Below, in pieces: positions 1 through 10,051 of a stretch of DNA of 64,000 bases. The stretch spans positions 1-64,000 of the forward strand of contig JBBIMP010000029.1 in the NCBI GenBank assembly GCA_037444305.1, given 5' to 3'. This DNA comes from JBBIMP01 sp037444305 (GTDB lineage: Bacteria > Acidobacteriota > UBA6911). The position numbers and the translations under genes were made by a program. Each line of letters starts with the position of its first letter. The first letter of the stretch is position 1. The notes under the pieces are model-generated. The model did not search any database. It had not been told where the DNA came from and saw only the letters and a list, made by a program, of their open reading frames with translations.

Positions 1-28
1 AGCACAAGCCGCCCGAAGGAGGATCTCG

Positions 29-1549
29 ATGGTTTGCGGCCGCATCAGAAAAAACACCAATCCCGAGCATCGCCAGACTCTCCCCGGGGGACAGGAGGGA
101 GTGGCCCTGCTGGTCTCCGTCATAGCGCTGTCGATTTTCTCGATGGTCGGCGTGTACATGGCGTTGAATGCCACCACCGAGGTCCGGATGGCGGACAACC
201 ACGAGAGCATGATCGAGGCGCGGACGGCGGCGCAGGCGGGCATCAACCATGCCCGGGCGGTGCTCCCGGGTCTCGAGTTCAACGATTTGTTGAAAGGGCC
301 AGACGGGATGAACCTTACGACTGCGGACTACCTGAATCATGCCCGCACCTACTCATTCCGCAATCCCCTGACCTGGGCCGCAGCACGTGCTGCCAACATC
401 GCCAATCCCGCATCGGCGGTGGCCGGCATATCGGACGACGGACTCATCAGCACGGGAAAGTCCGGGTCCGTCAACGGCACGATCCTGATACCATTGACCG
501 GCATCGCGCAAACCGCCCCGAATCCTTATGGATCGGGGACGATCATCACCTCACGCTATTTCGTCAAGGTGACTGATAACAACGCAGAAGCCAGCGAGAT
601 GTCGGCAGACCCGTCGCAGGATCCATTCAACGACCGCGATGGCACCGTCCTTGTGCGTTCCATGGGCATTGCCCAGACGATCCGTGAACGCGGCGTAACC
701 GTACGAGCGAATTCGGTTGCCGTCTTCGAAGCCCGCTTCCAGATCCTGAAAATGTTCAACCTGGACGCACCCCTGGTGATCCAGGGCAACCAGATCCTGC
801 CGGCTGCCCCCAATATGTTCGACGGCAACGCGTTCACGATCGATGGAAGAGCCGCCAATGCCCTGGGGATCGCCACGATTGACACCGACCTTGCCACTGG
901 AGTGCCGCTCCCCAACCAGATCGGGTCCTATCTGGCCCCCAACCAGCGAAACAACATCAAGGGCGTAGGCGCGACCAATCCCTCGATAGGCGACATCACA
1001 AGGAGTATTCAAGCAGACCAAGACAAGCGCAACTTGCTGGACCCCAATTACATGTGGGAGTTCCTCAGGTATCAGCTGCCTTCCATGGCGGACAACTATT
1101 ATTCGGGCAACCAGAGCTGGTCCGGTGGAAGCGCTCCCGACCTGGGATATTACAATTTGTCACTGCCGCCGAATCATGATTCCCAGCGTCCCAAGATCAC
1201 GTTTGTGGATGGCGACCTGCGCGTGCAGGGCAACATGAGCGGCGGCGGCGTCCTCGTTGTGACCGGGAGTTTCACGGGCGGAGGGACCTTCAACTTCAAC
1301 GGGCTGGTCCTGTGCATCGGGAAGGGCGATGTCAACCTTGGCGGGCTGAACCTGGGCGTGAACGGCGGTGTCTACATGGTCAATCTGACCAATCCCACAG
1401 GCACAGGAGCCGTGTTCGGCACGCCGACGCTGAACATGTCCGGCAACAGCGACATCATCATAAACAGCGCTGCGCTGAACATGGGCAACAACATGATCTC
1501 GCTGAGGCAGACCGGGTGGAGGGAAATCACCCAAGGAATGGATCCCTAG
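29..1549 (+). CDS. PilX-type minor pilin / pilus assembly protein
   Basis: Probable large minor pilin of a type IV pilus (PilX/GspK-like), acting at the pilus tip or in pilus assembly at the inner membrane. Residues 21-34 (GQEGVALLVSVIAL) begin one hydrophobic helix reaching to about residue 45, followed by an E-A-R-T-A-A-Q-A-G stretch typical of PilX N-terminal domains. The usual pilin Glu at +5 is absent, as in GspK/PilX-type pseudopilins. The remaining 450 residues are polar and rich in Gly and Asn, with beta-like repeats near the C-terminus, and make the protein much longer than proteobacterial PilX. The ATG follows AAGGAGG at good spacing. PilV-, PilW- and FimT-like genes follow on the same strand, which supports the role. 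Family membership is likely; the function of the long C-terminal part is unknown. Confidence 0.75.
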   Translation: MVCGRIRKNTNPEHRQTLPGGQEGVALLVSVIALSIFSMVGVYMALNATTEVRMADNHESMIEARTAAQAGINHARAVLPGLEFNDLLKGPDGMNLTTADYLNHARTYSFRNPLTWAAARAANIANPASAVAGISDDGLISTGKSGSVNGTILIPLTGIAQTAPNPYGSGTIITSRYFVKVTDNNAEASEMSADPSQDPFNDRDGTVLVRSMGIAQTIRERGVTVRANSVAVFEARFQILKMFNLDAPLVIQGNQILPAAPNMFDGNAFTIDGRAANALGIATIDTDLATGVPLPNQIGSYLAPNQRNNIKGVGATNPSIGDITRSIQADQDKRNLLDPNYMWEFLRYQLPSMADNYYSGNQSWSGGSAPDLGYYNLSLPPNHDSQRPKITFVDGDLRVQGNMSGGGVLVVTGSFTGGGTFNFNGLVLCIGKGDVNLGGLNLGVNGGVYMVNLTNPTGTGAVFGTPTLNMSGNSDIIINSAALNMGNNMISLRQTGWREITQGMDP

Positions 1550-1578
1550 CCGAAGGAATACCAAGGGGACGGAGCAGG

Positions 1579-2103
1579 ATGAAAAATCCATCGACGCTAC
1601 GCGGCAGAATGTGGAGAAGTCGGGCGCAGGCCGAGGACGCCGATTCGCCGGGCCGACGGGAATCGGGATTCACGCTGATCGAAACGCTCGTCGCCGTGGT
1701 CATTCTGACATTCGGCCTGCTGGCGGTCGGCCAGCTGCTGTTCGGCACCATCGCCGGCACGACGCTGGCGCGGTCCAAGAGCGCGGCCGCCACGGTTGCC
1801 CGCGACAAGCTGGATGCGCTGGCAGCCCTGTATGCCACGACCCCGGGGGCGGCCCAGTTGGCGGTCGGCAGCCACGGACCGGAGGTGGTACAGGTGCCCA
1901 ACCCGGGCGGCTCCACCGTGCTCAACAGGTTCAACGTGACCTACACCGTGTCCACCGTGCCGGATCCGCGCCCGGGCAAGGTGTTGAATGCAGTCCTGGT
2001 CCGGGTTACGGCAACCCCCATAACCGCGGCGGGCCAAACAAACCTGAAAACGTCGCAAAACAAAGTCGTGTCGGTCACCGGCACGTTCAGCAAGAAGTAC
2101 TGA
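1579..2103 (+). CDS. PilV-type minor pilin (prepilin N-methylation motif)
   Basis: Small minor pilin of 174 residues. The N-terminus is a charged leader of about 30 residues ending in Gly, followed by FTLIETLVAVVILTFGLLAVGQ, the class III prepilin motif with cleavage after Gly, N-terminal Phe and Glu at +5. It should be processed by PilD and incorporated at or near the pilus tip. An in-frame extension upstream to 1312 overlaps the previous gene heavily and lacks pilin character; the ATG at 1579 is preceded by GGAG and puts the leader at a normal length. The C-terminal domain (ValThr-rich, ending FSKKY) is beta-rich and unremarkable. It lies between the PilX- and PilW-like genes, probably in one transcript. 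Confidence 0.8.
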   Translation: MKNPSTLRGRMWRSRAQAEDADSPGRRESGFTLIETLVAVVILTFGLLAVGQLLFGTIAGTTLARSKSAAATVARDKLDALAALYATTPGAAQLAVGSHGPEVVQVPNPGGSTVLNRFNVTYTVSTVPDPRPGKVLNAVLVRVTATPITAAGQTNLKTSQNKVVSVTGTFSKKY

Positions 2104-2120
2104 TCCTAACGGACCGGCTT

Positions 2121-2747
2121 ATGAACAGAAAACACCCAGCCTATCTCCCGCAGAGCAACCAGGACGGATTCATCCTGCTGGAATTCCTGATCTCCACGCT
2201 CCTCCTGGTCCTGGTTTCCGCCTCCATCTTCCAGGTCATGGCCTCCACGCAGCAATCGGCCGTATATCAAAACCAGGTCCAGACCGCCCTGCAGAATTCC
2301 CGCACCGCGCTGGAGTTCGTGGAGCGCTGCATCCGGCAGGCCGGAAACAACCCCCGCAAGGCCGTCTTCCAGGCCGTGGAGATCGCGAGCGCCACGGAGG
2401 TGAGGCTGCGGTCCGACCTGACGGGCGCGGCGGCAGGCAATCCCAATATGGGCGACCCGGATGGCGATGTCCTGGATGCGGGCGAGGATGTGACGGTCCG
2501 CTACATCAGCGCCGGGCGCCGACTCGAGCTGGTGCCGGCGGGCCAGGCGGCGCAGACGATCGCCGACAACATCACCGGATTTTCGCTCCTGTACTTCGAC
2601 GCAGCGGGCAACGCGACCGTGGTCGGCGCAAACGTAAGGAAGGTCCGGATCACCGTCACGGCTTCCACGAACGTGCCTGATCCCAAGACCGGCAAACCGT
2701 TCAGCATCCGAACCGCAACCGATGTGCAGATCGTCCCGCGCATCTGA
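2121..2747 (+). CDS. PilW-type minor pilin
   Basis: Minor pilin of 208 residues. After an 18-residue leader the motif G-FILLEFLISTLLLVLVSAS gives a class III prepilin peptidase site with Glu at +5 and one transmembrane helix. The following segment (QNQVQTALQNSRTALEFVERCIRQAG, in two parts here) resembles PilW, where a second helix is followed by a beta-rich head. The start was set at ATG 2121, 17 bases after the PilV stop; an in-frame extension to 1611 reads through the PilV gene in another frame and is a shadow. Part of the minor-pilin operon, translated in close series with its neighbours. Confidence 0.75.
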   Translation: MNRKHPAYLPQSNQDGFILLEFLISTLLLVLVSASIFQVMASTQQSAVYQNQVQTALQNSRTALEFVERCIRQAGNNPRKAVFQAVEIASATEVRLRSDLTGAAAGNPNMGDPDGDVLDAGEDVTVRYISAGRRLELVPAGQAAQTIADNITGFSLLYFDAAGNATVVGANVRKVRITVTASTNVPDPKTGKPFSIRTATDVQIVPRI

Positions 2748-2762
2748 CCTGAAGGGAGAACT

Positions 2763-3305
2763 ATGCGAAACCAGGCGAGCGCCGACAGGGCGAAGGCAGC
2801 GCAAGCACGAAATCACAACCCGGGATTCTCCCTCACCGAGCTGATCATCGTTTTGGCGGGGGTTTCGCTGCTGGCGTCCATCGCGGTGCCGATCGGAGAA
2901 ACCGCGCTGGACCAGTATGCGCTGCTCATGGCCGCCGACCAGATCACAACGCAATTGCAGGCTGCGCGGCTCAAAGCGGTGAGCAGCAACGAGACCTTCC
3001 GCCTCCGTTTCGGCCCGGCCGCCGGTGCCTACAGGATCGAATCGGGCGCCGGGGAAGTCACGGCGGGCCCGTTTTTCCTGCCCCGCGGCGTGAATTGGAA
3101 TGCCGCCGACACCAGGAGCGCCATCAGTTTCCCGGGGAGTTTCGTGGCGTTTCTTCCCACCGGCAATCTGCCTGCCACCGGCGACGGGTCGGCGGGGAGG
3201 GTCAAAATCGTCAATCAGACCAACCGCAAGATCGATATCGTGGTTTCCAGCGGCGGGATGATCAGCCGAACCCCGACCTACCGGACAACCTCCCCGCCCT
3301 TCTGA
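2763..3305 (+). CDS. GspH/FimT-type pseudopilin
   Basis: Pseudopilin of 180 residues with leader to about residue 21, then G-FSLTELIIVLAGVSLLASIAVP, a canonical prepilin cleavage site with Glu at +5. The downstream pattern (ALLMAADQITTQLQAARLKAVSSN) matches the GspH/FimT family, which has a conserved helix followed by a beta-sandwich. A GAAGGGAG ribosome-binding site precedes the ATG. In well-studied pili FimT/FimU leads the minor-pilin operon; here it comes last after PilX, PilV and PilW, so the order is inverted. The family assignment is strong, the exact role less so. Confidence 0.78.
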   Translation: MRNQASADRAKAAQARNHNPGFSLTELIIVLAGVSLLASIAVPIGETALDQYALLMAADQITTQLQAARLKAVSSNETFRLRFGPAAGAYRIESGAGEVTAGPFFLPRGVNWNAADTRSAISFPGSFVAFLPTGNLPATGDGSAGRVKIVNQTNRKIDIVVSSGGMISRTPTYRTTSPPF

Positions 3306-3420
3306 GCCCGGCGCCTTTCCGGCCGCGCATCAGCAGGCTATTCCACCGAGCCCGCGTCAATCCGCGTCACAGGCGCCGGCCGCCGGCAGGAACAGTCGTT
3401 GCAGAATCGATCCATTTCCC

Positions 3421-3448
3421 TCCGTGTAATCTGTGAAATCCGTGGCTC
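3421..3448. repeat. half copy of palindromic repeat P1
   Basis: The segment TCCGTGTAATCTGTGAAATC followed by CGTGGCT matches one arm of the P1 palindrome found complete elsewhere in the window (for example 45833-45892). No matching left arm is seen nearby, so this is a lone or decayed half site between the pseudopilin and the LysM gene. Confidence 0.6.
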
Positions 3449-3560
3449 GAGCCGTTTCTTCAAGCCCTTGCCGCTTGCATGCGAGCCGTGGAGATGATTA
3501 CATATGAGAACACGCTGACCTCGGGCTCCCGGTTTCCACGGCGTCCGGAAAGGAGCAACC

Positions 3561-3947
3561 ATGACTCTCAGGGATAAGTACAAGGATGTGTTGGACACGG
3601 CATCCCGGCTTCCACTCAGGGAAGCCTCGGTGCGAGAAGAAGGCCAGAAGCTGCTTATCAAAGGCACCTGCGCCTACCAGCTGGACAAGGACGTGCTATG
3701 GGACAAGATAAAGGCCCGGGAGGGATGGAAAAAGGAGGTCGAGGCCGACATCAAGGTCGAGAAAACGGATATCTACGGCGTCTACACCGTCCAGGAGGGC
3801 GATACCCTGTCGGGCATCGCCAAGCGGCACCTGGGAAACGCCAACCGCTATATGGAGATTTTCAACCTGAACCGGGACGTTTTGACCAATCCCGACCTCA
3901 TCCGGATTGGTCAGAACCTCAAGCTGCCGAACAAGCAAGGCGGATAA
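3561..3947 (+). CDS. LysM domain protein (BON-LysM type)
   Basis: Protein of 128 residues with no signal peptide. Residues 1-70 resemble a small BON-like or cystatin-like domain (LRDKYKDVLDTASRLP). Residues 76-124 form a LysM repeat: VYTVQEGDTLSGIAKRHLGN, then YMEIFNLN and a closing IRIGQNLKLP. LysM binds peptidoglycan GlcNAc. The layout is like that of the small cytosolic or periplasmic BON-LysM proteins (YgaU/Kbp type), which also lack a classical signal. The ATG follows GGAAAGGAG. It sits between two pilin-like genes, with the next start two bases after its stop, so it is probably cotranscribed; a role anchoring the pilus machinery to the wall is only inference. Confidence 0.8.
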   Translation: MTLRDKYKDVLDTASRLPLREASVREEGQKLLIKGTCAYQLDKDVLWDKIKAREGWKKEVEADIKVEKTDIYGVYTVQEGDTLSGIAKRHLGNANRYMEIFNLNRDVLTNPDLIRIGQNLKLPNKQGG

Positions 3948-3949
3948 AG

Positions 3950-4471
3950 ATGAAAGGAATTTACCTAAAGCATTACAACACCAATGAATACTTAAAACCT
4001 CATGAACATGTTGGTATTTCCCTTGTAGAACTGCTCATCCTGCTGGCAATTCTCTCGCTTGCCGCCGCCATCGCCATCCCCGGCTACATGATGCGGCGAA
4101 TGATCGCCAACGAGGCGGCGGCCATCCAGGGCTGCAAGTTGATTGCCTCAGCCGAACTCGCCTATGCCGCAGCCAACGAAAACAACTTCGGGGAAATCGC
4201 CGACCTGGTCGATGCCGAACTGCTGGATCCCCGCTACGCCGGCGAGCTGCCCGTAAACGGATACCGCTACCGTAACGGGGATGTCATCGGAACCGACCTG
4301 GACGGCGAGTGTCCGGCCTCCTTCGGATTCCTGGCCGTGCCTGAGCCCGGGGCGGGCCGGTTCGTCTATGCGATCGCGCCCGACCAGCTCGTCCGGTACC
4401 AGGGACCTGCCACCGGATTCAAAATGCCGGCGGGGATAGTGGCCGGAACGGTCGTGGAAGCGGACAAGTAG
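3950..4471 (+). CDS. type IV pilin-like protein
   Basis: Pilin-like protein of 173 residues. The leader ends in G followed by ISLVELLILLAILSLAAAIA, giving a prepilin cleavage site with Glu at +5 and a membrane helix, then IPGYMMRRMIANEAAAIQGC as in major pilins and GspG-like proteins. The head domain contains only two Cys in the mature part. The start at 3950 is two bases after the LysM stop; an upstream in-frame extension to 3698 runs through the LysM gene and is a shadow. The first 25 codons are AT-rich (AAA, TTA, AAT, CAT) while the rest of the gene is GC-rich like its surroundings. Homologues in this phylum are often called DUF or prepilin-type proteins, and whether it is a major or minor subunit cannot be decided here. 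Confidence 0.75.
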   Translation: MKGIYLKHYNTNEYLKPHEHVGISLVELLILLAILSLAAAIAIPGYMMRRMIANEAAAIQGCKLIASAELAYAAANENNFGEIADLVDAELLDPRYAGELPVNGYRYRNGDVIGTDLDGECPASFGFLAVPEPGAGRFVYAIAPDQLVRYQGPATGFKMPAGIVAGTVVEADK

Positions 4472-4791
4472 ATCCAGCATCCCGGTGCCGTCCTTGCCGG
4501 GGAAAGCGGGCAGCGGATCCCCCTTCCTGAATTCAAATCCTTGGAACAAGATCCAATTCATTGAACCAACAAAACTGGCTCCCTGACGCCGAGCGCCCCG
4601 GCCAGATGCACTAATCATTATTCCATAGGCACTTACGACAACAGCTGCGGTACGCCTCACCGCCTGTCCTGTGGCATGTACTTTGCATGGTGAAACGGAT
4701 CTTCTTCGCATTGAAGGAGCGTTGGAGTGGCACCCGAGAAGGAAGATTTTAATTAGCGTTGAATCCAACAATTATCAGAGAGGATGAAAAT
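4472..4791. other. 320-bp intergenic region upstream of the TonB-dependent receptor
   Basis: No gene is visible here. The one clear element is the sigma-54-type promoter at 4672-4687. The region is less GC-rich than the surrounding genes and leaves a leader of roughly 90 bases before the receptor start. Confidence 0.6.
4672..4687 (+). promoter_or_regulatory. sigma-54 (-24/-12) promoter
   Basis: TGGCAT-N5-TTGCA, with the invariant GG and GC exactly 10 bases apart, matches the RpoN consensus TGGCAC-N5-TTGCA at all but one position. It points at the TonB-dependent receptor, whose start lies about 105 bases downstream. An enhancer-binding activator would be required; none is encoded in the window. 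Confidence 0.65.
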
Positions 4792-7700
4792 ATGTTTAAT
4801 CGAAGCAGCCGAATGAAGTTGCTTTCATTTTGGCTACTTTTTGCCGTGGCAATGCTCTCCGTGGCGCCCCAGTCCCTGGCCCAGGGAACCTCCGGCACCA
4901 TCACCGGTGTCGTGAAAGACCAGTCGGGCGCCGTGGTTCCCGGGGTGACGGTTACGGTCCGTAGCCTCGAGACCAATGCCGGCCGGACGGTGGTTTCCGC
5001 CGCCGACGGGCGCTACACGGTCCCCGGCCTGACCCCGGGACCCTACGAGGTAACGGCGGAGCTGACCGGATTTGCCAAGTACGTCCGCTCCCCGATCAAC
5101 CTCCTTCTGAACCAGAACGCGATCGTCGATCCGGAACTTCGCCCCGCAACCGCGGCCGAGACCGTGATCGTGACCGACGACGCGCCGCTGATCAACACCA
5201 CGACCTCGGAAGTGGGCGTGCGCTTCGATGAGAAGCGGCTCTCCGACCTCCCGACCCTCCCCTCCGCGGGCGGCGGATTCCGCGACGTGTTCGCTTTCGC
5301 GCTTTCCGCGGCCGGAGTCAGCCAGCTCAACAGCGGGAATTCGGGCTTTGCCGCGGGCACCAACTTCTCCTCCAACGGGATGCGCCCGCGCGGCAACAAC
5401 TTCATGGTGGACGGCCAGGACTCCAACGATCCGAGCGTTACCGGTAGAACCCAGGTCATGAACAACCCGGACATCATCCGGGAGTTCCTGCTGGTGACCA
5501 ACCAGTTCCAGGCCGAGCACGGCCGCGCCGCCGGGTCGGTCGTGAATGTCGTCACCAAGAGCGGGACGAACGAATTCCACGGCTCGCTGTTCTGGTTCAA
5601 CAACAACAACGCGCTGAACTCGCTGAGCAACCTCGACAAGGCCGCCAAGATGACCGAGGCGCCCTTCCGGATTGAAAACCAGTTCGGAGGCACCCTGGGC
5701 GGGCCCGTGCTCAAAGACAGCATGTTCTTCTTCGGGTCGCTGCAGCGCTGGACCGACCGGCAGATCGGTTCAGGGAGCACCATCACCGGCATCCCGACCG
5801 AGGCCGGCCGGGCAACCCTCCAGACGGTGGCCGGCAGCAGGCCCCAGGTGCAGGCGCTGTTGAAGCACCTCCCCGCCGCCACCACCCCGATCAACAAGAC
5901 CGTGGCGCTGACCGTCGGCGGCCAGACCTACCAGATCCCGGTCGGCTCGCTGACCAACTCTGCCGGCGCCACTTTCAACAACTGGCAGTGGTCGGGCCGC
6001 ATCGACAAGACTCTGGGGAATCATTCGCTCGGAGGACGCTACCTTTACAACAACAGCGTCTCGGACGGTACTGGGCAGGCGACGCCTCCAGGCCTTACTA
6101 CCTACGTTCCCTCGCGCCAGCAGGCAATGTCTCTGTTCCTCACGAGCAATCTGACCCCCAAAACGCTCAACGAGGCGCGGATCTCCTGGCAGAGGCTCGG
6201 AACCACAACCACGGCAGCCAACCCCGTTTCTGAGGAAATCCCCTCTCTGGAGATCACAGAACTGGGTTTGACCGGCTTCAACGCCGCCGCCAGCCGCACG
6301 GCCGTCGGCCTCGCGGTCAACCTGCCGCAGTACCGCTTCAACAACACCTGGCAGCTGCAGGATACGATGTCGTGGATTCACAAGAACCACACCATCAAAT
6401 TCGGGATCGACTTCCGCCGGATCGACGTGAAGAGCTTCTTCTTCCCGACCATCCGCGGACTGCTGCGCTACCCGACGCTGCAGCGCTTCGTGGACGACAT
6501 TGCCGAGGCGGCCAACATCAACAAGCCCCTGCCGGGCGGCCAGGAGATCAACTACTACGAGTGGAGCGACTACCACGCGTTCATCCAGGATACCTGGAGG
6601 GTGACGCCGCGGTTTACGCTCAACTTCGGCCTCCGGTACGAGCGGCCGGGCAACGCCATGGCAAGCCTCTTCCCGCTGAACGAAAAGATCGTCCAGACCA
6701 ACGGCGGCAACGCCGTCTTCCAGTTGAAGCCCAAGCCGGGCGACGACAACAACAACTTCCAGCCCCGAGTAGGATTCAGCTGGAATCCCGAGACCGGAAC
6801 CGACGGCATCCTCGGCTGGCTGACCGGCGGCAACAAACTGGTCATGCGCGGCGGCTATGCGCGGACGAACGACTACCAGTTCATCAACCTCGCGCTGAAC
6901 GTCGCCAGCGCCTTCCCTTATGTGGCGGCCATCAACAGCTCCAACCTGGCCAATGCCTGGACGGTGCTGCCCAACCAGAGGGCCGACCTGAGCAACCCGG
7001 CTTCGTTGAACCTGCTTACCCGGACGGTGCTGGCGGAGGACTTCCGCGCGCCGATCGCCGAGCAGTTCTCGCTGGAATTCCAGCGCCAGATGGCGGCCAA
7101 TACCGTCCTGCGCCTCGGCTACGTCGGGACCAAGGGGACGGGCCTGTTCCAGACAATCGACGGCAACCCGCGGACCAAATGCGCCACGCCGCCGAACTGC
7201 CCCAGGGTGGATCCCCTGGCCGGCGTGATCCGGCTGCGCGCGAACGCGGCCGCCTCGATCTATCACTCGATGCAGCTGAGCTTCGACAAGCGCTTCTCCA
7301 AGGGCTTCAGCGGCGGGTGGCACTACACCTGGAGCGCCTTCATCGACGACGCCTCCGACACGTTCAATCCGTCGGTGCGCGGCGAGGTGGCGATTTCGCA
7401 GGACTCGTTCGACCGCCGCTCCGACCGTGGCCGGTCGACCTACGACAGGCCGCACCGCTTCTCGACCAACTTCGTCTACGAGCTGCCGTTCTTCCAGAAT
7501 GACTCCGGCGCCCTGCGCCACATCCTGGGCGGCTGGCAGCTCGCCTCGTTCATCACCCTGCAGAGCGGATCGCCCTGGGGGCCGCTGAACGGAACCGATC
7601 CCGCCGGCGCGCTGGCGGGGATCGACGGCCTGGTGGGGAACGCCATCCGGCCGAACATGAACACCAGTATCGCCGTGTCCAAGCTGTCGGTCGAAGACCT

Positions 7701-8004
7701 GCTGGCCCAGGGGGGCCGTTCCCTGTTCTCCACGCTGCCGACCAACGGTTCGCAGCGCGTCGGCAACGCGGGACGGAACATCCTGCGCAGCGACGGGATC
7801 GCCAACTGGGACGTCAGCATCAAGAAGAACATGCGCGTGACCGAGACCAACACCCTCGAGTTCCGGCTCGACATGTTCAACGCCACCAACACGCGCAACT
7901 TCGGCATCCCCGAGGCGCGCGTGAACAACGCCGGCTTCGGCAACCAGTGGGGCACCGACGGAGGCAACCGCAGGATCTTCTTCGCCCTGCGCTACGCCTT
8001 CTAA
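4792..8004 (+). CDS. Oar-like TonB-dependent receptor with carboxypeptidase-regulatory-like domain
   Basis: Outer-membrane receptor of 1070 residues. A signal peptide (KLLSFWLLFAVAMLSVAPQSLAQ in part) is cleaved near residue 31. Residues about 33-115 are a carboxypeptidase-regulatory-like beta-sandwich (GTITGVVKDQSGAVVPGVTV). A plug-like region follows (NNFMVDGQDSNDPS; VVNVVTKSGTNEFHGSLFWF), then a long beta-barrel ending in the aromatic FALRYAF. This architecture is characteristic of the very numerous TonB-dependent receptors of Acidobacteriota, related to Myxococcus Oar, which take up oligosaccharides or peptides; substrate unknown. The ATG at 4792 is chosen over an in-frame TTG at 4759 because AGAGAGG lies 8 bases before it and the signal peptide is then normal. 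A strong terminator follows. Probably controlled by the sigma-54 promoter upstream. Confidence 0.9.
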   Translation: MFNRSSRMKLLSFWLLFAVAMLSVAPQSLAQGTSGTITGVVKDQSGAVVPGVTVTVRSLETNAGRTVVSAADGRYTVPGLTPGPYEVTAELTGFAKYVRSPINLLLNQNAIVDPELRPATAAETVIVTDDAPLINTTTSEVGVRFDEKRLSDLPTLPSAGGGFRDVFAFALSAAGVSQLNSGNSGFAAGTNFSSNGMRPRGNNFMVDGQDSNDPSVTGRTQVMNNPDIIREFLLVTNQFQAEHGRAAGSVVNVVTKSGTNEFHGSLFWFNNNNALNSLSNLDKAAKMTEAPFRIENQFGGTLGGPVLKDSMFFFGSLQRWTDRQIGSGSTITGIPTEAGRATLQTVAGSRPQVQALLKHLPAATTPINKTVALTVGGQTYQIPVGSLTNSAGATFNNWQWSGRIDKTLGNHSLGGRYLYNNSVSDGTGQATPPGLTTYVPSRQQAMSLFLTSNLTPKTLNEARISWQRLGTTTTAANPVSEEIPSLEITELGLTGFNAAASRTAVGLAVNLPQYRFNNTWQLQDTMSWIHKNHTIKFGIDFRRIDVKSFFFPTIRGLLRYPTLQRFVDDIAEAANINKPLPGGQEINYYEWSDYHAFIQDTWRVTPRFTLNFGLRYERPGNAMASLFPLNEKIVQTNGGNAVFQLKPKPGDDNNNFQPRVGFSWNPETGTDGILGWLTGGNKLVMRGGYARTNDYQFINLALNVASAFPYVAAINSSNLANAWTVLPNQRADLSNPASLNLLTRTVLAEDFRAPIAEQFSLEFQRQMAANTVLRLGYVGTKGTGLFQTIDGNPRTKCATPPNCPRVDPLAGVIRLRANAAASIYHSMQLSFDKRFSKGFSGGWHYTWSAFIDDASDTFNPSVRGEVAISQDSFDRRSDRGRSTYDRPHRFSTNFVYELPFFQNDSGALRHILGGWQLASFITLQSGSPWGPLNGTDPAGALAGIDGLVGNAIRPNMNTSIAVSKLSVEDLLAQGGRSLFSTLPTNGSQRVGNAGRNILRSDGIANWDVSIKKNMRVTETNTLEFRLDMFNATNTRNFGIPEARVNNAGFGNQWGTDGGNRRIFFALRYAF

Positions 8005-8030
8005 CCGGCCGTCCCGCGACCGGCTCCATG

Positions 8031-8066
8031 GCTCCGGGGGCGCGTTGCGCTCCCGGAGCTTTTTTA
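8031..8066 (+). terminator. Rho-independent terminator of the TonB receptor gene
   Basis: A 13-bp stem (8031-8043 with 8047-8059, one G-U pair) closes on a GTT loop and is followed by TTTTTT. It lies 27 bases after the receptor stop. Confidence 0.85.
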
Positions 8067-8132
8067 TTCCCACGCTCCTTGTGCAAAATGGGGGCGTTCG
8101 CCGTCGCCGCCTTCGTGCTGGCTCTTCAATGC

Positions 8133-8335
8133 GACCTTCCTCGGTGGCTCCGCGCTTCTGCTTCTGCCAATCATGCTTGCCGGCCGGGAGTCCACGGAGC
8201 CCGGAGCGACAGCGACGGGTCGCGCTGCTTGACCGGGTTGCAGGACCGCTCACTGGCGTTCGCGGCTTCCGTTTGCCGCGTATCTTCAATTCGGCTTTCC
8301 TCGGTTGCGGCCTCGGAGCGCAAGGCAGCTCGCCG
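8133..8335 (+). repeat. dispersed repeat R1, copy A
   Basis: Contains the R1 core GGAGCGACAGCGACGGGT at 8203-8220, preceded by GCTTGCCGGCCGGGAGTC and followed by ACCGCTCACTGGCGTTCGCG. It is flanked at both ends by related CTTCAAT..CGGCTTTCCTCGG segments. The same module is found at five other intergenic sites in the window. Confidence 0.75.
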
Positions 8336-8370
8336 GTGGCTTTTGTCTCCCGATCCGCTGCTCGTGCCAA

Positions 8371-8406
8371 AACGAAAAGGGGCGACCGCCTGTTGGCGGC
8401 CGCCCC
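8371..8406 (-). terminator. Rho-independent terminator of nuoM
   Basis: On the minus strand GGGGCGGCCGCC pairs with GGCGGTCGCCCC (one G-U) around an AACA loop and is followed by TTTTCGTTTT. It lies about 25 bases beyond the nuoM stop. Confidence 0.8.
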
Positions 8407-8429
8407 CTGAAGCCGTGGGCCGGATCCCG

Positions 8430-9989
<1,560 letters not shown>

Positions 9990-10051
9990 CGGATCGAACT
10001 CCTTGTGTTATGAGCCTTCAAGCCCGTGGTCGCCCCACGATCCTGCCGGCG

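Larger units (their letters stand above)
8005..8429. other. intergenic region between convergent receptor and nuoM genes
   Basis: Contains a terminator for each flanking gene (8031-8066 and 8371-8406) and, between them, a copy of dispersed repeat R1 (8133-8335). No coding sequence is supported. Confidence 0.7.

Noticed and set aside
5770..8370. 866-residue open frame on the minus strand opposite the TonB receptor
   Set aside because: It is an antisense shadow produced by high GC content. Its translation is Arg/Gly/Val-rich without any motif, while the plus strand encodes a clear receptor.
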